64,000 nt of DNA from Saussurea involucrata (GCA_033807775.1 CM066317.1:9259870-9323869), one strand, 5' to 3'. Shown: positions 11,066 through 23,317, numbered from the stretch's first letter. The notes: generated by a model not told the origin, from the sequence alone. Numbers and translations are program-made.

Positions 11066-14000
11066 ACTCTCCCCCACTTGAATTAGACTTCGTCCCCGAA
11101 GTCTACGTCCGCAAACAGCTCCTAATAATTCTCTCGCATACTTCCTTACTAACAACACTCCTTCAAGAACACTGAAAACGCGATTGGAAGAACACTCCAA
11201 CAGTCGGAATCATTCTTAGTTAAACGACTTCGATTGTCTCCCAATCTTAGATGATTCATACCTCCCGATTAAATTTTCAAGCTCTAACAATTCTAAAGAT
11301 GCTCACCAATATACCCTACAGGATACTTGAATCCGATCTTTTCTACCATTAACTGCCGATTAACTTCTACGAGTTCTACTAGACTCCCTAAATTCACGAT
11401 GAATCACATTAACAAACATCGGCCCCCGCCGAATATCGGTCCAACCGAATAAATACAACCATCGGCCCAGCCGAATATCGGTCCAACCGCTTACAATAAC
11501 AAACATCGGCCACCCGCCGAACATCGGTCCAACCGATTACAATAACAAACATCGGCCACCCGCCGAACATCGGTCCAACCGATTACAATGAATCACATAA
11601 GCGTGGTATTATCCTAGACACCAACACAAATAGATATCCCCCACAATCAAGTCAACTAACACACACGTAGGTCATTCCACCATAACCATTCATCACAAGT
11701 GATCATTTCAGGGCTACTACTACCATCCTCAAGGTTGTCTTAGAATCGGCTACAACTCTCCTATTATACTGAAGGTGTTTGGCCTCAAGCCCAAACGTCG
11801 ACACCTAAATATCTCACTTACCTCAAAATGGTTGATGCGCATTCATTCTCTTAATAACAAAGGGCATCAATCCCTTAACCGATACTATTCGGCCTACAGT
11901 ACTAACGCGCGTGGAATGCCTACCTTCCACCGTCGACGTATCATCCATACTTGCTCTACGAAGCCAAGTCACACCGTATCGAGGATACACCTTGACGTCT
12001 ACCTCCCAGGTAACGCCTCAAGACCCAGCACACCGGAACTACCTCCCAGGTAAGTGCCCACAACTATATCCTCCTAGTACTTACTGGAAAGTCTAGGTTA
12101 AAACACATGAATACCAGGGTCCCATCCCGAGACACCCAACCGACCATTACCAACGACTGACTATCGTGTCTAAGGATCCAAAGCAAACAGCCTACCAACA
12201 ACATGCCTATTCCGGATTGACTCACTCACCCAAACATGTAAACACTCAACGTGCAAAGAATGCCAAACGGTGCGACAAAAACAACTCATCAACTAGACTC
12301 CACATCGAGCCATTAACACCGGGCAATAGGCCCATGACTAACTCCAAGTCAAAACCGAGCAAAATGCTCCACGCTTGCTAGACCCATAGGTCGGAAAATG
12401 CGTTTAAACAAAGTTTAAGCAAGCAATACTCTGAAATCAACCTTAGTCTCAGACTCAACACGGGTTAAACGAAAGAGTTTTCCAAAAGGACTCATACCCT
12501 GAAAATTCTCGAAATGACACATGACACTTAAAAGCACATTTCCCCAAATGGTTTACAAAATCATTTACAAAATATTTTCAACATCAGGATTTTCATCTCA
12601 AAAAGATCGTAAGCAATAAAACTACTATTACCAGATCGATAGTTACGCAAAACTGGACACGCTCGTCCCACATAGGAAAAATCACGTTGAAAATCGTTCC
12701 ATTGCAGTTCGGTTTACTCACACAAAAGCAAAGCGTAATAAATAATTTCTTTAAAATGAACCGCCTCGATTCCAGTATGGATTGACTCATGACATGCACT
12801 TAAGGTAACCGCTGACCTTAAACAGGGTCCGACAAAGGTGTGCACATAATTCAAAATAAGTTTCACGACGTTTGATTCAAAAATTCCTCTTTTTAATCAT
12901 AAATGACGTGGCACAGGGTTCGCCACAAATTTTTCGCGCGTCAGCTAGTCACACAAAACGATGACACGGTTTACAAATATATTTTTGTTAAAACACAATT
13001 GTCCCGTGTAAGTTGCAAACTTGAAGACAGAAACCAGTCCGCTTCTAATAATTGGAAATATCGACTAAAAACCTCGTAAAATCTCAAACTGGGGGCAGGC
13101 ATGCAAGCTTGTAACACTTCCTCAAGTTTCGTACTTGGGACATATACTGTCAAAACATTATAGTTTAAAAAATGTATTTATCGAAAATGCTCAAAATACT
13201 CGTTTCCTCCAAAGCAAAAGTTTTTAATTTCCCAAAAAAAAATGAACGGTAATTCTAAATTAACCGAATGTCAAAAATCTACGCATTTATATTTCCAAAA
13301 TATAACACATTGTAATCGTATGCATGATGTTTACAACATTAAAACACTCCTTGGATCAAATGGTCTTTCATTTTGACAAAAAGGAACTAAAGCATTTTCT
13401 TGCACGACTCGTTCATCAAAATGCCGAGAACAAAGGTTACCCCAGTATGCATACCCCTAAGTCGATAAATCGCATTTTCATGAAAATGTCAATAAAACCT
13501 TTAGCTGACTAAAAAGCCCACTAAACAACTCCTTATGAAATGTTACCAAAATTCCTCCATGCATCACTTATGTCACGCATGAATCAATCCACACACTGAA
13601 CTATTTGCAAAATAAACACTTAGTAACACAAACTCTCGAACGAAAAGTTAAGCGACACTAGAATTCCAAACTCATTTTAGACAAATCACTAAAATAGCCT
13701 TTAAACAGACATCGTGGGATGTAACTTTCCGTCTCAACTCTAACACATGTGGAGGAGTTCCAATGTTAGAGTCTCAAGCCGTAGTCACTTACCCAACATC
13801 CTAACCACCACAAAACACGGATATTATCGTACCCGAAAGAACCGTTGGAAAAATAATCAAATGAAACAATCTTTTACAAAGTTTTCAACTCCCGTGATAA
13901 AACGGTTTCAAGCATTTTCAAACTATAATTCGGAATCTTGTGTGTGTGCTAAACATTTTCCAAAGTTTCAAAACACAATCCATATCAGGATTGGAAACAC

Positions 14001-15398
14001 AAGGATTAGTTAATGCAATCCTATTTTCAAAATAAACTTTGTGCACGACTCAGTCGACATTCAACGTCTCGACTCATGCTCCTCTCTACCTTTCCAATCC
14101 ACTATCGTCCTCCGGACCTTTAAGCCTCTTAGGGCAAGATGGAAAATTACGTCAAATAATCCCTACGATTTTTCCTCAAATCAAAGTCGGCTCTATAAGC
14201 CTATGACTCTAGCACAATCTTCCATCTTGGTTCGAAATGATCTGCTTACAACAAATATCATCCTTATCGTCACTCCAAGTGACTAATACTATAATCGTCT
14301 TTCTATTCCAACGACTGCCAGTTTAGAGCCTTCGACACTACCCCAACGATCATCCCATCAAAGCAAGTCAAGTACACACCTGTACCAGTAGGTTTACTAT
14401 AGTTGTTCCTCCTTGTGATGGCTATTCTGGGTAGATATTACAACGCGTTATTAGCACATAATAACTCATACTAACAACACTCACGCTCCACTCCTTGGAT
14501 TCCTCGTGACTTCCCCGACTCAAGCATTGATCCTGTGCTTCCGGTAGTAGGAGCTCTACTACTACCATCCACACCTATCATCGCCCGTTCCGAGTTCCAT
14601 CCCAAGGGGTCCAAGTAGTTTCTCGCCGAAACTATACGCATAAAATAATTTATCCACACATGCCAGTTCAAGAACATATCCTAAACAGGCAACCCATACA
14701 ACTACTGTATATATAAAACCATCGGTCTCCCCGATCAGACAGCCACAAATGTATACTTAATAAACCATCGGTCACCCCGATCATACAACAACAATTACAT
14801 ATATAATTAACCATATGCCTGCACCAGCATATATATACATCCACCCTTCCTAGCTCCCTAGGAATTTCCTCTTATCCCATTACCCTTGCTACTACCGAAT
14901 CCCTACTAATTATAACGGGTGACCTCGCGAATACCCGATTATATGCAGTGCGAAACAAATAGACAGTCGAATACAAGACTCTATCCTAGAACGGTTGGAC
15001 TCAAACAAGAGCTGCGCAATAGAACTAAATCGAATATTCTAAGGCTATAAATCTCTTACTGCATACAACCTAGAGGGCATCCACTTAGTAACCTATCATA
15101 ATTAGCATAAATTCCTAATAGCAAGTAGTTCAACATACAGCATAGTGTCCACAACAGGCAATCTAGCATGCATACTCTATGATCTAGAAAGCAATAAAAC
15201 ACTAAGTACTGTACCTTTTCCCTTGGCTCCGGCTGACTGTACACACTGCGCCATCGATCACCGTTTCTCAAACGGGTTTTCCTTTCTTTTATTTTCCAAA
15301 AAGATTTAATAAAGAATTTGAAAATTTCCTAGCCGCAACTTGAGACCAAACACACCGAGATGCGTTTGATTCACTCAAGCTGTGCTCTGATACCAAGT
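11066..15398 (-). other. Internal region of the LARD element, no coding capacity
   Basis: 4.3 kb between the LTRs. The 3' side (reading minus) ends in a GACTTCGGGGACGAAGTC-like segment and a purine tract, a form common at the 3' end of Tekay-type gypsy elements. No gag, protease, RT or integrase motif was seen in any frame. The longest frames (for example 11775-12053 and 13747-14013) are on the wrong strand and have no family resemblance. Tandem CATCGG/CCGA units lie at 11411-11589 and a shorter related pair near 14720-14790. Confidence 0.8.
11411..11589. repeat. Tandem repeat of about 46 bp in the LARD internal region
   Basis: About four units carrying CATCGGCC..GCCGAAYATCGG and TCCAACCGATTACA. 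Each unit contains the inverted pair ATCGGC/GCCGA, so each can form a small stem. Confidence 0.8.
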
Positions 15399-17891
15399 TG
15401 TAACGTCCCGAAAATTACAAGCAAATTTAAAATTTTAAATTAACAATTCATTGACAACAACTCATTAAATGATCCCAACGTTTCGTTTGCAAACACATAA
15501 TTAATATCTTTATAAAATAAAACCAGCGGAATAAACGTTTAATTATCAAAATCATAAAGCAACCAGCTCTCCTCGCGCGCCAGTGTGTACTCGTCACGCC
15601 TTGAAGCCGCTCGGACCTGAAACCACAGTTTATTGGGAAAGGGTAAGCACGAAGCTTAGTGAATTCCAACACATGCGCAGATAGGAATTATATACACATC
15701 ACCCCTATCCGCACATAAGCAACAACATCACAGTTACATAAAACGAGTAAACGCCTACAAGTAATTATGTATCCAACACCTCAGTACCATCGAGGCCTCG
15801 GTCCCACCGAACTGTAATGTATCCAACACCTCAGTACCATCGAGGCCTCGGTCCCACCGAATTGTAATGTAACCAACGCCTCAGTACCATCGAGGCCTCG
15901 GTCCCACCGAATTGTAATGTAACCAACACCTCAGTACCATCGAGGCCTCGGTCCCACCGAATTGTAATGTAACCAACACCTCAGTACCATCGAGGCCTCG
16001 GTCCCACCGAATTGTAATGTAACACATTTATACCAAGCATTCAAACCAATCAAATATTACACACCACAAACAACTAGTTCACACCACAAAGACAGTAGTA
16101 CATACAAACTATTATGACATGCATACAACCCCTAACTACACAGTGAGAGAACTCACCTCGAATGCGCGCCCAGCTTAATAACACAATTCAAGCTTCACAA
16201 TTACGGTCACTTCCCAGCACCTAAATGCATGTTAAAACGTGTCAATACGAGACCCGGACTCTATGACACGACACACGCTTAAACCGTCACTAAAACTAAA
16301 TTCCGCTCACCCAAAACAGGTCTGTTCGGGACCTGTTTCGACCCCTTTAAACCCAGAAAATTCCCAATATTATTTCATGACCAGAAAGTAATCTGAGTTA
16401 GGGTTCCAAGGACATATTATACGCCTCCTAACGATTTTTCTCCAATTTACTACGGATTTTACAAAAACAGTTTCCGGAACAGCGAAATTCAGCACCTTTC
16501 AGTATAAAACGACAAATCGACCCATGCTACGTCCCGAACTGGGTTTTTCACAAAACACAGAAAAGTTTCTAGACTCAAAAAGGGAACTTTTGACACCAGT
16601 TTCACCCCAAGCCGAGTTACGAGCAGAAAGTTATGATTTTCGCAAGATCAAGGCAGATTCCAGAAATTTTCACATGAAATGACGAAACACCGAACTTGCG
16701 ACCACTTTTTCGCCCAGTTAGAGACCGAACCAGTTTTCCGCTAAAACACGGAAAACGTGCCCGACCCCGAACTAGAACCGTGGGCGCCAGTTTCAGCTCA
16801 ATCGGAGTTACGACAGAAAAGTTATAGCCGTCGTAAAAACAGTGGCTGCACCATTTTTCACATGAATTGACGACTCTAAAAACAACGGTTCGATTGATTG
16901 GCTTAAGCGATTAAGTCACGGCTTAATGGGTTCAACAATGATTAATAAGAAGACACGGCCACGCACCACCCACTGCCCTCCGGCAGTGGTGGTCGCTGGT
17001 GGCGGCCGGCGGCGGTTTTCGACGAAACAAAGAAACGAACCGCAACCCCGCGAAATCACCATTCTCTCGATTGGTGACCGTACGCACCCATACCTAGCGC
17101 ACACCACCACCTCTACCCGACGCCCAGCCACCACAGTGGCGGCGCGCGGCGGCCGGCGGTGGCGTTTCTCGCCGGCGACAAAAGGAAGAAGAACGAGACA
17201 ACGAAAAAGGAAAGCAAATCACATACCTTGCGAGACACGCTCGACTGCGCACCCCGTCCTCCTCGACTTCCTGACGAACAGCGGGCTTCCGGCGAACACC
17301 AGGCGGCTCCGGCAAACCTTCTCCTCTCGACTCCTCCTCTCGACTCTTCCTTCGATCTCCCTCGTTCTCTCTTTCTCTTCTCGATTTCTATCTCTCTCTC
17401 GTCCTCTCCTAACAGAACCGACGGCGGCGTCGGTGGTGCTGTGCAGCGACGGCCGACAAAAAGGTCTCCGGCGACACCTCTCTCTCCACTCTCTCCACTT
17501 CTCGCTCTCTCTACTTCTGCCTCTCTCTTGCTCGTCGCCGACACACCAAAAACGGGGGAGGGGAAGATGGTTGACGGCATAAAAATGAAGGTGTTTAGGG
17601 TTTTATTTTTTTCTTGGTTGGGAGTTGCCGCAAGTAGAAGTGAAGAGGGGAGGGGACGGTCCTGCATGGGCCGATCCCGAGACCCATATGCTAACCCAAA
17701 AAAAGAAAAAGGCCAAATCAGTCCCTAGGTTTTAGGATTAATTCACTATCTACCCCGTAACGGATAAAACCTAACGAACGCGTCAACAATCACTACAACT
17801 CAACGTTTTGGTTTTCGTCTCCTAAACCCGTTAAATAATTTTGCTTAAAAAAATAAATAATTAAAACGCATACCGGAACACGGGCTTTACA
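15399..17891 (-). repeat. 5' LTR of the LARD element
   Basis: Starts TGTAACGTCCCG immediately after the primer site and ends CTTTACA before the TSD. It matches the 3' LTR almost base for base, except for a 13-bp CTCCTCTCGACTC-type duplication at about 17328-17340 and a few substitutions. Confidence 0.9.
15769..16018. repeat. Tandem repeat, five 50-bp units, in the LARD 5' LTR
   Basis: Counterpart of the array in the other LTR, with the same five units and one visible base difference in the second unit. Confidence 0.95.
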
Positions 17892-17896
17892 GATAC

Positions 17897-18120
17897 CGAC
17901 TGTGATACCTATTGTGCTACTCAAGAACTTCCGTGATACCCAAAGTTATACCACCGTGATACCTATTGTGCTACTCAAGAACTTCTGTGATACCCAAAGT
18001 TATACCACCGAGATACCTATTTTGCTACTCAAGAACTTCTGTGATATCCAAAGTTATACCATTGTGATACCTTTTTGCTACTCAAGACTTATGTGATACC
18101 CAAAGGTATACCATGTGATA
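17897..18120. repeat. Tandem repeat of 54 bp in the host TIR element
   Basis: About four units built on GTGATACCTATTGTGCTACT and GTGATACCCAAAGTTATACC. Because 54 is a multiple of three it yields an 18-residue repeat in translation, which is an artefact. The GATAC word inside the repeat is the TSD of the inserted LARD element. Scattered GTGATACC words also occur on the other side of the insertion (8526-8585), showing the two flanks belong together. Confidence 0.85.
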
Positions 18121-18767
18121 CATCCATAAAACAACGAAAATACATAGTATGATACGCTTCAAAAGTACACACTGTGATACGCTTCATCAGAGTTGCAATA
18201 TGGTTTTCTTTGAGATCCGAAAAGATTTCGGTTATGGTGTATCATCAAGATCCACATACCGATCTAGGCGACGACGAGATCGAGAGACGAGAAAAGCATG
18301 TGACGGCCGAAGTTTCTTATATGTCGATGTTTGTCGGCGTTTGACGACAACGACAGTGGTTGATCGAGAATTCGATTTAGAAGGAGAGAAACATGTTGGG
18401 GTCGGGTCTTGTATACATCGGTGTTTGTCGGAGTTTGAGGGTGGCAAAAAATGGTGGAAGTTAGAGGGAGAGAGAGATTCAAGAGGTGTTTAAAGTGGTT
18501 GCATGGTTTGTCTCATAGTTTTAAATTTCAAAAAATGGAATATTTTTGTTAACAATCATCAATGGGTTTTTAAGAAATCAAATAAAGAATTTATGAGTAA
18601 TTAATGAGTATCCTATTATAATGGATAAATGAGTTGTCAAAAAACCAAATTACCAATCTACCCCTTTATATTTAATTAAAAAATAAAGTTAATTAAATTA
18701 AATTAAATGGGTGGTTCATGTTGAATCTCACGGTTATCACAATCTATATAGTTCTCATTTATTTAAG

Positions 18768-18771
<4 letters not shown>

Positions 18772-18804
<33 letters not shown>
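18772..18804. repeat. (TA)n microsatellite
   Basis: Dinucleotide TA run that borders the right end of the TIR element. The following 250 bp (18805-19050) are AT-rich with nothing recognisable. Confidence 0.95.
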
Positions 18805-18807
<3 letters not shown>

Positions 18808-19053
18808 GGTGTATCCTTAAGTCAACTATTTTTTTCAAATAGATTTTGTATTTATAGAAATGGTATCGTTGCGTGCCGCATTTATAAAAAATGATTTAAT
18901 ATTTCTATAAGTATCAATATTTTGCAAGATGGCATATTATTGTAGAAGTTTGCGTGTGAGTTGTGACTAAGGGAGGTCAAATTAATAAAATAACATATTT
19001 TTAATAAAATTATTTTAGAGGCTTGCGTGTAACAGAAATTAATATGCTTCTTA

Positions 19054-20046
19054 GGCCATCAGTACCCCATGACCCCATCTTTCAAAGATTCCAGCTCCAC
19101 ATCAGCGTCACATCAGTTTTTCTCCTAATCCTCACTCAATCCCTAAACACCCTTACCCCATTCCCTCAAACCCTTTTGCCACCTTATTTATTTTAATTCT
19201 TTTATTTATACATTTAATTATTTAACAAAATAAAAATATTTATATATTTTTTAATAAATAAAAATAAGATAAATAATAAAAATAAAAATTCATACCATTC
19301 ATTAAAAATAAAAATTACAAAATACAAAACACTACCAATTATGAAATTTTTGAATTTGCTCTTTTCTCGCTAAAGTAACTCTCAAAGCGTTTCCCGTAAG
19401 GTGATCATGCGGGGTCATAAAAAACTCGAAGTCTTTCTCAAATCGTTTTGAGCGTTCGATTTCGAGTTCTTGTTCCAACCTATGTCGTTCGAGTTTTGAG
19501 CGTTCGATTTCGAGATCGATTTTTTTCATTTTGTATTCCATTGTATCATCAATCTTGTCGTTGAACGTCGTCAACAACTGAGTAACACTTTCGCCCGTAT
19601 TCGCCCCGGACGTATTACTCGTTGATGTTTTTTTTGCCTTGTGTCTCCCGATGGGTCGTTGAATTTGCTCGTCATCGTCATCATCGGAAGGTTGGGTACG
19701 TTTTGAACCCCGCGATGAATTTGTCGTCATCGTTGGAACGGCTCCCCATTTTGGACATTTTTTTAGGACGTCCCAAGCTTGTTCGTGAGTGAAAGCAACT
19801 TTATGGCGTGCTAGATACCGTTCGTGTGCCGTTCGGGATATATCGGCCTCACTCATCCCGCTTGATCTATTATTGAACAAGTTGTTGTAGATGCCGCCAA
19901 ACCAATTAATTCTTTTATTGAGGTCGTTGAACTTGCTATTGAGTTGATGGGTTGATCTATAACCTGGTTCACGACCCAAGCGAGTAAAGAACACATGCCC
20001 GATTCGGGCCCAAAAACTTCCTACATTTATGTAAAATTAAGTATAA

Positions 20047-20112
<66 letters not shown>

Positions 20113-20179
20113 TAAAAATAATTACCACCGCTTTGTGCGTTACCGATAACGGGGTCCTCCGAAACGTCAACCCACGCCG
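19054..20179 (-). mobile_element. PIF/Harbinger ORF1-type element, 5' end missing
   Basis: The TIR GGCCATCAGTACCCC at 19054 is preceded by TTA, the 3-bp target typical of PIF/Harbinger. Reading minus, the element carries the end of exon 1, a (ATT)n-bearing intron, exon 2 of a Myb-like ORF1 protein, a T/A-rich 3' region and a subterminal CTGATGTGACGCTGATGTGG motif. Sequence stops matching the intact relative at 61391-63257 at about 20179, where a copia gag fragment begins. The opposite TIR is not found. Confidence 0.8.
19332..20179 (-). pseudogene. Harbinger ORF1 (Myb/SANT-like with NAM-associated C-terminal domain), truncated
   Basis: Exon 2 is complement 19332-20020, beginning SFWARIGHVFF, then THQLNSKFNDLNKRINWF, SGMSEADISRTAHERY and EQAWDVLKKCPKW. 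An acidic Asp run, a nuclear-type basic segment and a Glu/Arg-rich coiled-coil end (MKKIDLEIERSKLERHRLEQ) follow. The intron is 20021-20125 with GT..AG borders and a long (AAT)n run. Only about 54 bp of exon 1 (complement 20126-20179) remain. In known Harbinger elements the ORF1 protein binds DNA and helps bring the transposase into the nucleus. The missing start makes this copy non-functional. Confidence 0.82.
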
Positions 20180-20644
20180 TTATTCATATGGTGTTGAGTA
20201 TATTGACCAAGGATCCGGAGCAATTCGTTGTATTGCTCCATTACGGGTCTGGAATCGATCATCTTGTAATTATTAAAGTTACTTACAAGGAACTTCTTAC
20301 TCGAAGCATCCTCGGCCAGGTATTTCGATTCCAAGACATCCCATAATTCTTTTGATGATTCTACATTTTGGTAAACATCAAATAAAGCATCAGACATACC
20401 GTTAAGAATATGCCCACGGCATATGTAGTCGTCGTTCTCCCATTTGTTTTTACGTCGGATTGCCTCCAAAGTTGAATCTTCATCGATCTCCGGCATGGGG
20501 GTGCTAAGAAACATACACAACCTTCAAAGTGGTGAGAAGGAAGTGCATCTTCTTTTGCCACCGACGAAAATCGTTTCCTAGAAATTTCTCTAGTTTGCCA
20601 AATTTCGAAGTCATATCACGAACGGATTCCTCTCGATTTGCCAT
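20180..20644 (-). pseudogene. Copia gag fragment (UBN2 domain), frameshifted
   Basis: Starts at the ATG complementary to 20642-20644 (MANREESVRDMTSKFGKLEK). It reads through FRRWQKKMHFLLTTLK, loses frame near 20505-20520, and resumes as STPMPEIDEDSTLEAIRRKN, SKELWDVLESKYL and NNYKMIDSRPVMEQYNEL. This is the N-terminal half of a copia gag. It ends abruptly at about 20180 against Harbinger exon 1, with no LTR or TSD at the junction. The rest of the element is absent. Confidence 0.8.
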
Positions 20645-21755
20645 CGTTAAGCAAACAGAAATTGTTGTATTCGAATGTTAGAAACTGTATAATTATATGA
20701 TGGTGTCGAGACCGGATAATCTTAAGAATCGTGTCGGAAAGGCACTTTCCGAATACAACAATTCGACCCTATAAGCCTTGGGTTCACGAACTTTGTATTG
20801 GGATAATTCTTAAGATTTTTTCTTACACCAAAAGCTATGATATAAGATATATTTATACCCAGATTCTCAATTACATATTTAAATAAGAGATCGACGGTTA
20901 TAGACGGTTAAACAGTTGTAAAACGGTTATAACCGTTAATGGATAAGGCCAAAAATTACCTACAACCGAATTTGAAGTTCTGGACAATAATATTTTCCAA
21001 CGAAAATTTGATCAAAAACTGACAGCACTTATCAGCGACAACTGATAGCTTTTAACAACAACTGACAGCTTTCAGCAACAGCTCTTAGGTTTCAGCGACA
21101 GCCCTCAGCTTTCAGCGACAACTCTTAGGTTTCAGCGATGGCTGATGTTCAGCGATGGCTGCCTTTCAGCGATAGCTGACAGCTTTCAGCGACAACTCTT
21201 AGGTTTCAGCGACAACCCTCAGCTCTCAGCTTTCAGCGACAGCTTTCACAAGCTGAAGGTGATCTTCAGCGACAACTTTTTAGAGAAAATTCTAGTCTTT
21301 TCGAACTTCGACACCGCTTTAAGGCGATCTAAGATGATAACGATAACTTGTAAGTGTGCACTCCGCACCTCCTAACTTACGTATGTTTGCCTTATCGTCT
21401 TAATCGATCTCAATTAAATCACAATTACACCAAAATGATTGATGACACTAAAATCACCAACAGAGAAGTTACAGGAATAGGAGTGGGAGAGAAATAGGGG
21501 TTTTCAACTCCTTAAACATGGCTGGAGGTTGAAGGCAAGTAACGCGGGGAGGAATTTGAGGGGAGTGGGCCAGTTAAGAGAGCGGTTTGTAGAGAGAAGT
21601 TGGAGAGGGACGATTAAGATGGCTGAGTGAAGGGCTTATTGAATTTAAACGGCCCAGATTGAAAGTTGGGTTTAATTTAAAGGGCTCAGATTAAATCAAA
21701 AACATTTAAACTCCATTGGGTCCATATTATATATAATTATTACTTAATCATGCAT
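20645..21755 (-). repeat. Probable copia leader and LTR remnant with a CAGCGACA tandem array
   Basis: Upstream of the gag fragment on the minus strand. A degraded primer site (TATCATAGCTTTTGG, complement of about 20826-20840) and a TATAAATATA box beside it suggest an LTR lies to the right. From about 21020 to 21260 there are roughly ten imperfect 20-bp units of TTTCAGCGACAACTCTTAGG type. The far LTR end was not found and 21270-21755 shows nothing recognisable. The 76-codon frame over the array is not credible as a gene. Confidence 0.4.
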
Positions 21756-21765
21756 TTATTTACTA

Positions 21766-21992
21766 GAGACGGGTTCAAACGAGGAGCGTAACAATTTAAG
21801 AAAACGCGAGGAGCACCGCCCATGTACAAAATCACATGTGATTCACAGTACAAACCGCGGGACAAACCGCGCGCTTTGCAAACCGCAGGACAAACCGTGC
21901 GGGTCCGAATTTTAATCACATATGATTTTGTACATGAACGGTGCTCCTTGCGTTTCTCGTAAATTGTTACGCTCCTCGTTTGAACCTTTCTC
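21766..21992. mobile_element. Mutator-type MITE with 10-bp TSD
   Basis: 227 bp. The ends GAGACGGGTTCAAACGAGGA and, in reverse, GAGAAAGGTTCAAACGAGGA form TIRs of about 75 bp. They are flanked by the direct repeat TTATTTACTA (21756-21765 and 21993-22002). A target duplication of 9-11 bp is the Mutator-superfamily signature. The centre holds three AAACCGCGGGACA-like units. No coding capacity. Confidence 0.88.
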
Positions 21993-22134
21993 TTATTTAC
22001 TAATCATCATAATTTAATCAATTTTGTTTTCTTTTTCATCTTGTTTTTTTGATAGGTAATCATTATCTTATTATTTTTTACTTTTGTAAACAAACATTGT
22101 ATTATTATTAATTATCTTTATTCCTTTTATTTTA

Positions 22135-22497
22135 GGGAAATTAATTAAAATACCCCAAAATTGAAAGTGACTTATCAAAGTACCCAAAAAAAAAATTTCT
22201 TACCGAAATGCCCTATTTTTCCGCGATAGGATCCCGCGATCGCGGGCAGAGACCAATTGTGAAATTTTTTGCAAGAAATATTTACACTTTCAGTCCCTGG
22301 CCCCCGCGATCGAGGCCCGCGATGGCCCGCTATGGGGACTGAAAGTGTAAATAATCTTGCAAAATTTTACACTTTCAGTCCCTGCCCGCTATCGCGGGAT
22401 CCTATCGCGGAAAAAGAGGGCATTTCGGTAAGAAGTAAATTTTTTGGGGTACTGTGGTAAGTCACTTTCAATGTTGGGGTATTTTAATTAATTTCCC
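22135..22497. mobile_element. Mutator-type MITE with 9-bp TSD and CCGCGAT-rich core
   Basis: 363 bp with TIRs starting GGGAAATTAATTAAAATACC on both ends, flanked by TTTATTTTA (22126-22134 and 22498-22506). The inner arms GGATCCCGCGATCGCGGGC and TACACTTTCAGTCCCT are also inverted, so the whole element can fold into a hairpin. A diverged relative lies at 60957-61315. Confidence 0.9.
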
Positions 22498-22506
22498 TTT
22501 ATTTTA

Positions 22507-23314
22507 TGTATATTATTGTTATTATTATTAGATTTTTTTTGTAAAAGACACGCCATTCCTAACTCGTTTTTGTTATTTAGATTTTTATTATCATTATAAA
22601 ACATTTTTTTGTTATTTAGATTTGAAACTCAAATTACAAAATAAACAACTTGATAATCAAAATTTCTCAAATAATTAAAAATTAAATTTCCTTTTCTATT
22701 TTAACATAAATTTGAATATTTAACAGTTGTGTTCTTATATAACAAAAAAGGAAATTAAGATTAAAAAATGTCTTGATTGGTATATACACTTCTATTTAAA
22801 ATATAATCGTTGAAATTGTACATATATATCAATTTCAACTTTTAAGTTCATATATATGTTTACAAATAAATTGAAAAAATAAAATATTTATAAATTCAAA
22901 GTTTGGTTATTTAAAATTTAAAACATATGTAATAAAATAAACAAATTACTACCAAATCTAATTTTCTTAAATCATCAAACGTTTTAGAAAATAATAATAC
23001 TTAAAAACTTGATTGTTATTAGACATATTAATAAGAGTAGTATTGGTTATAATACCAACAACTAAAAGAAAATTAATTAAATTGTAGAAACCGAATAAAA
23101 TTTAAGATAAAATATCAACATAATAAAATAAAAACTAATATTAATTTAAAATATTGTTATAAATAAAAAGTAAAAAACCTAATTATTATGATTATTAAAA
23201 ATAAAAACATTATGGTTACAATAACATAAATGTGTAATAATTACAATGAACATAGATGTGTAATTTATTCACAATTTAATTATGAGAGTCTATAACCATA
23301 GATAGAAGTTTCTA
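22507..23314. other. AT-rich spacer, nothing recognised
   Basis: About 800 bp of very AT-rich sequence without long frames, clear repeats or TE ends. It may hold eroded transposon sequence that cannot be seen by eye. Confidence 0.6.
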
Positions 23315-23317
23315 TAA

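Larger units (their letters stand above)
8586..17891 (-). mobile_element. Complete non-autonomous LTR retrotransposon (LARD type, Tekay-like ends)
   Basis: Two LTRs of 2480 bp (8586-11065) and 2493 bp (15399-17891) bracket a 4333-bp internal region. The 5-bp TSD is GATAC at 8581-8585 and 17892-17896. On the minus strand the primer site TTGGTATCAGAGCAC (complement of 15382-15397) follows the 5' LTR and the purine tract AAGTGGGGGAGAG precedes the 3' LTR, so orientation is secure. The internal region has no gag or pol, only frames under 100 codons. The two LTRs differ by one 13-bp duplication near 17320 and only a few substitutions that I noticed, so insertion is recent. Movement must have used proteins supplied in trans. 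Confidence 0.92.
8309..18769. mobile_element. TIR element split by a 9.3-kb LTR retrotransposon
   Basis: The left terminus at 8309 contains GAGAACTA and ACCGTGAGATCCAA. The right terminus, read in reverse from 18769, contains GAGAACTA and ACCGTGAGATTCAA. The two ends therefore form imperfect TIRs around an element of about 1.15 kb once the inserted retrotransposon (8586-17891) and one TSD copy are removed. The right part holds a 54-bp tandem repeat and a 114-codon frame (18149-18493) of no recognisable family. Both flanks are TATATATAT, consistent with insertion into a (TA)n tract, but a TSD cannot be proven there. Confidence 0.6.

Noticed and set aside
17902..18493. Frames of 64 and 114 codons in the TIR element
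   Set aside because: The first is an artefact of the 54-bp repeat. The second has no family resemblance, start context or splice signal; gene capture cannot be excluded but is not supported.
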